This document shows, in pieces, positions 59,425 through 64,000 of a DNA stretch of 64,000 nt. This DNA is from Oceanicaulis sp. (GTDB taxonomy: Bacteria; Pseudomonadota; Alphaproteobacteria; Caulobacterales; Maricaulaceae): NCBI GenBank assembly GCA_040112665.1, contig CP157796.1, positions 1,242,813 to 1,306,812 on the forward strand, read 5' to 3'. The translations under genes and the position numbers were made by a program. Under the pieces are notes generated by a model. It was not told the DNA's origin and ran no database searches. It saw only the letters and a program-made list of their open reading frames with translations. Each line of letters opens with the position of its first letter. Positions within the stretch are counted from its first letter, which is position 1.

Positions 59425-60885
59425 TCAGCTTTTCCGGGGCGCGCCGCCCAGCCAGGTCGGCGGCCAGACCAGGACGAACAGCGCGACGAATTCGATCCGC
59501 CCCAGGATCATGCAGGCGATGATCACAGCCTTCAGTCCCGGCTCCAGCTCGGGTCCGATCACGCCGACCGACAGGCCGGCCGTGCTGACCGCGCTGACGA
59601 CGTCGAACAGCGCCGCCACGCCGTACCCGGCCAGCTGAAACGGCAGCCAGGCGGCGAAGATGGTCGCGATCGAGAGTACAGCGACGGTCAGCACGCCTTC
59701 GAGCTGTTCGCGGCGGACCAGCCGGCCCTGCGCGCTCAGCCGGGTCACCGCGTCGGGCGGAAGGCTCGTGCGCTGAAGGCTCAGGCGCACCATCGCCAGA
59801 ACGATCATCGCGCGGAAGGTCTTGATCCCGCCTGCAGTGGAGCCCGAATTCCCCCCGATCCACATCGCCGCCATCATGAAGACGAGCCCGGCGGTGGGCA
59901 GATCGGACGGCGCGATGGTGGTGAAGCCCACGTTCGTCTGGGCGGCGAGACCCATGAACGGGGCGTGCCGCGCGATCTCTCCGGCCGAATAGCCCTCGAG
60001 CGCCATGAACCCGGCCAGGCCCGCGATCGAGATGGCGGCGAGCACGAACAGGGTGATGACGTCGTTGCGCAGCGAGTCCGGCAGGCGCTTTCGCCTGAGC
60101 GCGTAGAGATAGAGGCTGAAGCTGATCGCCCCCAGGGTGGAGAACCCGATCAGGATGATCTGCGGCGCCGCTCCGCCCAGATGCGCCGCGCTGTCTGAAT
60201 GCGGCGCGAACCCGCCGGTGGACAGCGTCGACAGCGCGTAGAGCAGGCTGGTCCAGGCGTCCGGCCCGGTCGCCCAGAGCGCGAAAAAGCACGCGAGCGA
60301 AAGCGCGACATAGACCACCACCATCATGCGCGCGCGCTCATGGGCGGGCGCGAGCGGATCGTCGCCCATGGGCTGGGCCTGGTTGAGCCGCCGCGCCGCG
60401 CTGGCGCCCGCCCCGCCCATCAGCCCCAGCACCAGCACCGCGAAGCCGAGCCCGCCCACCCACTGCATCCAGGACCGGGTGAAGAGCAGGGTCTGGGGCA
60501 GCGTCTCCGGCGCGGGCAGGACAGAAAGCCCTGTCGTGGTCAGCCCCGCCACGGCGAGGAAGATCGCGTCGATCGCGCTGAGGCCGAACACGCTGAGCGC
60601 CCAGGCCATGCACAGCGGCGGGATGATGAAGGCGAGCGCCATGACCACCAGCGCCTCGTTCAGGCGCGGCGCCTGGGGCCGTTTCGATCGCGCCAGAAGG
60701 CCGAACCCGGCCAGCGCGGCGAACACCCCTCCGAGCCGCCAGGCGAACCCGGTCTCGCCGTTGATCAGCGCGACGATCGCCGGGACCAGCGGCATCGGCG
60801 TGAGCGCCAGACACGCCAGCGCACCCAGATGGGCGGTCACGCGCGGACGCACGGCGTAGCTCAGGATCGTCGCGCTCTTGTCCAT
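59425..60885 (-). CDS. TrkH-family potassium uptake protein
   Basis: A 486-residue membrane protein with about eight to ten hydrophobic segments and the four P-loops of the TrkH/KtrB family: AGLTTTGLSVL, STLSTGGFAPHSD, QTNVGFTTIA and VSTAGLSVGV. WMQWVGGLGFAVLVLGLMGG is the conserved stretch near the first half. The first three P-loops show the glycine of the selectivity filter. I took the ATG at 60885; a GTG at 60891 adds two residues. It stands upstream of the half-length TrkA-N gene in the same operon. Confidence 0.9.
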   Translation of the reverse strand: MDKSATILSYAVRPRVTAHLGALACLALTPMPLVPAIVALINGETGFAWRLGGVFAALAGFGLLARSKRPQAPRLNEALVVMALAFIIPPLCMAWALSVFGLSAIDAIFLAVAGLTTTGLSVLPAPETLPQTLLFTRSWMQWVGGLGFAVLVLGLMGGAGASAARRLNQAQPMGDDPLAPAHERARMMVVVYVALSLACFFALWATGPDAWTSLLYALSTLSTGGFAPHSDSAAHLGGAAPQIILIGFSTLGAISFSLYLYALRRKRLPDSLRNDVITLFVLAAISIAGLAGFMALEGYSAGEIARHAPFMGLAAQTNVGFTTIAPSDLPTAGLVFMMAAMWIGGNSGSTAGGIKTFRAMIVLAMVRLSLQRTSLPPDAVTRLSAQGRLVRREQLEGVLTVAVLSIATIFAAWLPFQLAGYGVAALFDVVSAVSTAGLSVGVIGPELEPGLKAVIIACMILGRIEFVALFVLVWPPTWLGGAPRKS

Positions 60886-60919
60886 CCGCACTTAACGCGG
60901 CGAAGCGGCGCGGAGTGCC

Positions 60920-61441
60920 TTACTCGGCGTCGAGCACCATGATCTGCGCGTCCAGGCCCCAAGCCTCGGCGCAGGAAGCGGTGAGCGCGTCGGGCTCGGC
61001 GACCCGGAGCAATTCGAGCATGATCTCATCGACGATCATGCAGCCCTCTGCATCGTACTGAACTTCGGGGTGGCCCTCGAAAATCTGCAGCCAGTAAAGG
61101 CTGTGGTGAAAAACCGCGTCGCGCGGCCTGCCCCGGGCGTAATCGAGGGCGAGCGCATTCGGCTCGCCGGTCGCCCACCACCGGCGAATCCCGAGATCGA
61201 ACCCGCGTTCAGCGTCATAGATTTCGGGAGTGACGATCGCGTTGTACCGGTAGCTCGCGATCACGCAGTCGATCGCGCCGACGTCGAACCGCCCGAAGTC
61301 GTCGGCGAGCCGCTCGGGGTCGCCCCGCCATGGCGCGCACGGCTCGTCCTTCGCACGCAGCGCCCGGGTTTCCTCGTCCGGCGCACATGCGAAGGTGGCC
61401 AAGCCCAGGAAAACAATCACTGTTCGGACAAACCGGAGCAA
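60920..61441 (-). CDS. Probable lipoprotein of unknown function
   Basis: A 173-residue protein with an N-terminal hydrophobic signal ending in a cysteine (VIVFLGLATFAC), a weak lipobox. The mature part has four further cysteines (DEPCAPW, DCVIAS, EGCMIVDE, ASCAEAW) and is rich in Trp and Tyr, but no domain is recognised. It stands between trkH and the acyl-CoA dehydrogenase on the same strand, with small gaps. A link to either neighbour is not evident. Confidence 0.65.
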   Translation of the reverse strand: MLRFVRTVIVFLGLATFACAPDEETRALRAKDEPCAPWRGDPERLADDFGRFDVGAIDCVIASYRYNAIVTPEIYDAERGFDLGIRRWWATGEPNALALDYARGRPRDAVFHHSLYWLQIFEGHPEVQYDAEGCMIVDEIMLELLRVAEPDALTASCAEAWGLDAQIMVLDAE

Positions 61442-61468
61442 ACTTGTCCTCCCTTTTCGCCTGAACTC

Positions 61469-62647
61469 TTAAATCCCCATCTGCCTCGCGGCGAGGTCGC
61501 GCATGATCTCTTCGGAGCCGCCGCCGATCGCCATCACCTTGACCTCGCGATAGATGCGCTCGACCGCGCAGCCCCGGAGATAGCCCGCCCCGCCGAGGAT
61601 CTGCATGGCTTCGGACGCGCAGAACTCCGCGGTCTTCGAGCCCAGCACCTTGACCTTGGCGAGCTCTGCGGCGGGCAAAGGCGCGCCGGCCTCGCGCGCC
61701 TGGTTGATACGCCAGGCGATGATCTGCAGATACGCGTCGAGCGCGTCGATCTTCATGCTCATGTCGGCGAGCTTGTGACGGATGACCTGATGGCCGACCA
61801 GGGGCTTTCCGAAGGTCTGACGCTCGCGCGCCCAGGCCAGCGCGTCGTCGAAACAGCGCCGCGCCATCCCCAGGCACCCGGCCGCGAGGCTCAGCCGCTC
61901 GTAATTGAAATTGTCCATGACTGCGAGGAGGCACAGCCCCTCCTCGCCGAGCTGCGCGGACGCGGGCACGCGGCAGGCGTCGAAGTGCAGCGTCGCGGTG
62001 TCGGAGCACCACCAGCCCATCTTCCTGGCGATCGCGGTGCGGGTGAAGCCCGGCGCGTCGCCGGGCACGAGGAAGAGCGAAATTCCGCCGAACCCCTCCC
62101 CGCCGGTGCGCGCGCCGACCACGAACCAGTCCGCTTTCAGACCGCCTGTGATGAAGGTCTTCTCGCCGTCTATCACCCAGTCTTCGCCGTCCTTGCGGGC
62201 GCAGGTCCTCATGCGGGCGAGATCGGATCCGCCCGAAGGCTCGGTCATCGCCAGCGCGCCGCCCGACCGGCCCGAGACGATGTCGGGCAGGCAGGCGGCC
62301 TTCTGCGCGTCCGTGCCGAGCGTGACGATCGGGCCGGTCATGATGTTGCGCGAGCCGAGCGAGGCGTTCACCCCGCCTGCAGGCGCGTAGCCCAGCGCCG
62401 CGCCCGCATCGAGCCGCATCAGCGCGTCGTCGAAGCCCAGCCCGCCATGGGCTTCAGGCACGCCGAAGCCGAACAGGCCGAGCGCGCCGGCCTTTTCGTG
62501 CAGCGCCCAGGGAAAATCGCCCGCCTCGTCCCAGGCGTCGGCGTGCGGTTCGATCTCGCTGGCGACGAAGCGCTCGACGGTCTCGCGGAACGCCTTGCGT
62601 TCAGGCGTGTCGAAGGGCCGTGCCTGCGGGCTGGCGGCGTCTTTCAT
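61469..62647 (-). CDS. Acyl-CoA dehydrogenase
   Basis: A 392-residue flavoenzyme that oxidises acyl-CoA to the enoyl form. The N-terminal helical domain (FDTPERKAFRETVERFVASEIEPHADAWDEAG) is followed by the FAD-binding stretch (GALAMTEPSGGSDLARMRT, EKTFITGG, SLFLVPGD) and the C-terminal helical domain (RQTFGKPLVGHQVIRHKLADM, EAMQILGGAGYLRGCAVERIYREVKVMAIGGGSEEIMRDLAAR). The start was set at 62645-62647 because GGAGG lies 4 bases before it; the open frame upstream is a shadow of the DUF3857 gene. The exact acyl chain length is not predictable. Confidence 0.93.
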   Translation of the reverse strand: MKDAASPQARPFDTPERKAFRETVERFVASEIEPHADAWDEAGDFPWALHEKAGALGLFGFGVPEAHGGLGFDDALMRLDAGAALGYAPAGGVNASLGSRNIMTGPIVTLGTDAQKAACLPDIVSGRSGGALAMTEPSGGSDLARMRTCARKDGEDWVIDGEKTFITGGLKADWFVVGARTGGEGFGGISLFLVPGDAPGFTRTAIARKMGWWCSDTATLHFDACRVPASAQLGEEGLCLLAVMDNFNYERLSLAAGCLGMARRCFDDALAWARERQTFGKPLVGHQVIRHKLADMSMKIDALDAYLQIIAWRINQAREAGAPLPAAELAKVKVLGSKTAEFCASEAMQILGGAGYLRGCAVERIYREVKVMAIGGGSEEIMRDLAARQMGI

Positions 62648-62705
62648 GAAACCTCCCCGGTCGTTTCGGGAAAGGTTAGACGCCGCAGCGCGCCGGTGGA
62701 ACGGC

Positions 62706-64000
62706 TCAGCGCCGCGGCGTGCGCCGCTGGGGCGGCCGTGCGGCGTAATAGACCCCGGCGGTGCGCTGGACGTCGAAGCTGAACGGATCGCCGAAGGCGC
62801 TGGCGTTGGCGAACACGGCGGTGTCGCCGCGCGAGAGCACCATCGGCGCGTCACCGCCCAGCTTCACGGTCAGCTCGTCCATCGCCGCGATCTGGTCCGC
62901 AGCCACGGTCCTGAACTGAGCCGGGGCGAGCTCGCGCCCGGTCATGCGCACCTCGGCGGTCATGTCGAGCCGGTTGCCGCTGCGCTTGAGCGTGATGGAC
63001 TGATCAAAGGCGGCGTTGCTGCGGGCGACCTCGAACGGCTCGACACCGGCAAGGCCCGGCCCGTCCAGCGTGATGGTCGCTTCGTGGCGGGCGTGGAACG
63101 GCCAGGTCAGCGCCAGCGGCGCGGTGCGCGAGCCGCCCGAGGGCGGGTCCACGGGAGCCAGGCCGAAGACCAGCGCGAAGAAGCTCGCCCCGTTGCTGGC
63201 CGCGTTTCCCTGAACGAGGCTCACCTCGGCGTCGACCACGGCGGTGACGGTGTTGTTCGCCTCGTCATAGGCGAGGGTGACCGGCGAGACGAGCTGGTTG
63301 AAGGCGAAGCGCTCGCCCACGGCCAGCTCGCGCAGGCTCGCCAGCGTCGCCTCGCGGCCGGCCAGCGCGTCGAGCACGCGAATGGAATCCGCCGCCGGGC
63401 CGTGGAAGGTGAGGGTCGTCTCGATCCGGCCGGTGAAGCCGTCGCCCTCGGCGATCAGCACCGCCTGGTCGCTGGCCGACACCAGCGGCCGATCATAGCT
63501 GATCTCGACGTCGTGCAGCGCGTCGCTGCCGTCCGCGATCAGCACCTTGCCGTAATCGGCCTGGCCGATCGCATCGAGGCGGCCGGCCTGTTCGAACAGG
63601 GTGGGGTCGAGCCAGTAGCGCTTTCCGTTCCGCTCCAGCGTGACGATCACATGATCGAACGCGCCCACCGACGGCGCGAACTGATCGAGCCCCGGTCCCA
63701 GCGTGGTGTTGGCGAGCGCCGCGCCCGCCTCGACGCCCATCGCGTCGAGTAGCGAGATCAGCAACAGCGTCTTCGCCTTGCAGTCGCCCTCGCGCAGGCG
63801 CAGCGTCTCGCTCACGCTCTGCGGGGTGTAGCCGCTGGCGCCCAGCACTTCGGCGAAATAGCGGATTTCGCGCTGCACCCAGAACAGGGCGGCCGCAATA
63901 CGGTCCTCCTCAAGCGGATGCTCGGCGGCGATGGACGCGGCGAGCGCCTCGACTTCTGCGGTGACGTCGGGCCGGTAATGGCCCTGCGCCCAGGACGAGA
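62706..64000 (-). CDS. DUF3857/transglutaminase-like protein, N-terminus beyond the window
   Basis: The reading frame runs to the right edge, so the start lies outside; about 431 residues are present. The visible part begins SWAQGHYRPDVTAEVEALAA and has the transglutaminase-like core FWVQREIRYFAEVLGASGY ... TLRLREGDCKAKTLLLISLLDAMGV, with the Cys in GDCKAK, and the His/Asp of the fold in HVIVTLERNGKRYWLDPTLFEQ. The C-terminal half is beta-rich. Members of this family are periplasmic or outer-membrane linked, often next to transporters; the function is not established. A GTG at 63876-63878 is an apparent start only because it lies in the open frame. Confidence 0.85.
   Translation of the reverse strand, partial: SSWAQGHYRPDVTAEVEALAASIAAEHPLEEDRIAAALFWVQREIRYFAEVLGASGYTPQSVSETLRLREGDCKAKTLLLISLLDAMGVEAGAALANTTLGPGLDQFAPSVGAFDHVIVTLERNGKRYWLDPTLFEQAGRLDAIGQADYGKVLIADGSDALHDVEISYDRPLVSASDQAVLIAEGDGFTGRIETTLTFHGPAADSIRVLDALAGREATLASLRELAVGERFAFNQLVSPVTLAYDEANNTVTAVVDAEVSLVQGNAASNGASFFALVFGLAPVDPPSGGSRTAPLALTWPFHARHEATITLDGPGLAGVEPFEVARSNAAFDQSITLKRSGNRLDMTAEVRMTGRELAPAQFRTVAADQIAAMDELTVKLGGDAPMVLSRGDTAVFANASAFGDPFSFDVQRTAGVYYAARPPQRRTPRR

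Noticed and set aside
61469..62854. Upstream 69-codon extension of the acyl-CoA dehydrogenase
   Set aside because: It overlaps the DUF3857 gene, lacks family sequence, and a GGAGG site stands just before the ATG at 62647.

Overview
The window looks like a stretch of chromosome from a high-GC alphaproteobacterium, most likely in or near the Caulobacterales/Maricaulales (Hyphomonadaceae-like). The main support is a DivL-type pseudokinase with tyrosine at the phospho-acceptor site, a ChvI-ChvG two-component pair beside an EIIA/HPr phosphotransferase module and ahcY, an F1 operon (atpHAGDC) without F0 genes, and an HWE-kinase/single-receiver pair. No replication origin, rRNA operon, insertion sequence or CRISPR array was seen.

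Region 1 (about 1-4640) is the end of a prophage or genomic island. It holds the tail of an unrecognised gene, an excisionase-like HTH protein, small unknown proteins, a 590-aa protein that resembles phage internal/ejection proteins in character, and a convergent XRE/S24 repressor. It stops at the 3' end of tRNA-Ser(CGA), a typical integration target. A 440-base non-coding stretch inside it has several good hairpins.

Region 2 (4961-15356) is the conserved rplU-rpmA-obgE-nadD-rsfS-rlmH block with additions: a GNAT acetyltransferase, an egtD-type histidine methyltransferase and a 39-codon overlapping ORF. It continues into an envelope module (EnvC-like factor, CtpA protease, divergent polysaccharide deacetylase), rppH and a parDE-type toxin-antitoxin pair.

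Region 3 (15547-31886) carries atpHAGDC, with two tiny membrane ORFs between atpD and atpC, then a serine hydrolase, priA, a DUF484 gene and xerC. It ends with a proline cluster: proB opposite proC-proA, and the putP transporter.

Region 4 (31905-40217) has a 567-aa protein of unknown function divergent from chvI-chvG, then EIIA and HPr with no hprK between chvG and EIIA, a 533-aa membrane protein with a very acidic tail, and ahcY.

Region 5 (40329-50807) is signalling-rich: a TonB-domain lipoprotein, a secreted unknown, divL, a 1312-residue CheB-CheR-PAS-HWE kinase followed by a single-domain receiver, then bioB, a VanZ-like protein and a DUF3445 protein.

Region 6 (50864-64000) holds two adjacent AGCS amino acid symporters, a cation diffusion facilitator, uppP, mtaB-ftsY, a TrkH channel with a half-length TrkA-N partner, an unknown lipoprotein, an acyl-CoA dehydrogenase and a DUF3857/transglutaminase-like protein cut by the right edge.

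All calls come from reading the sequence; no database search was run.
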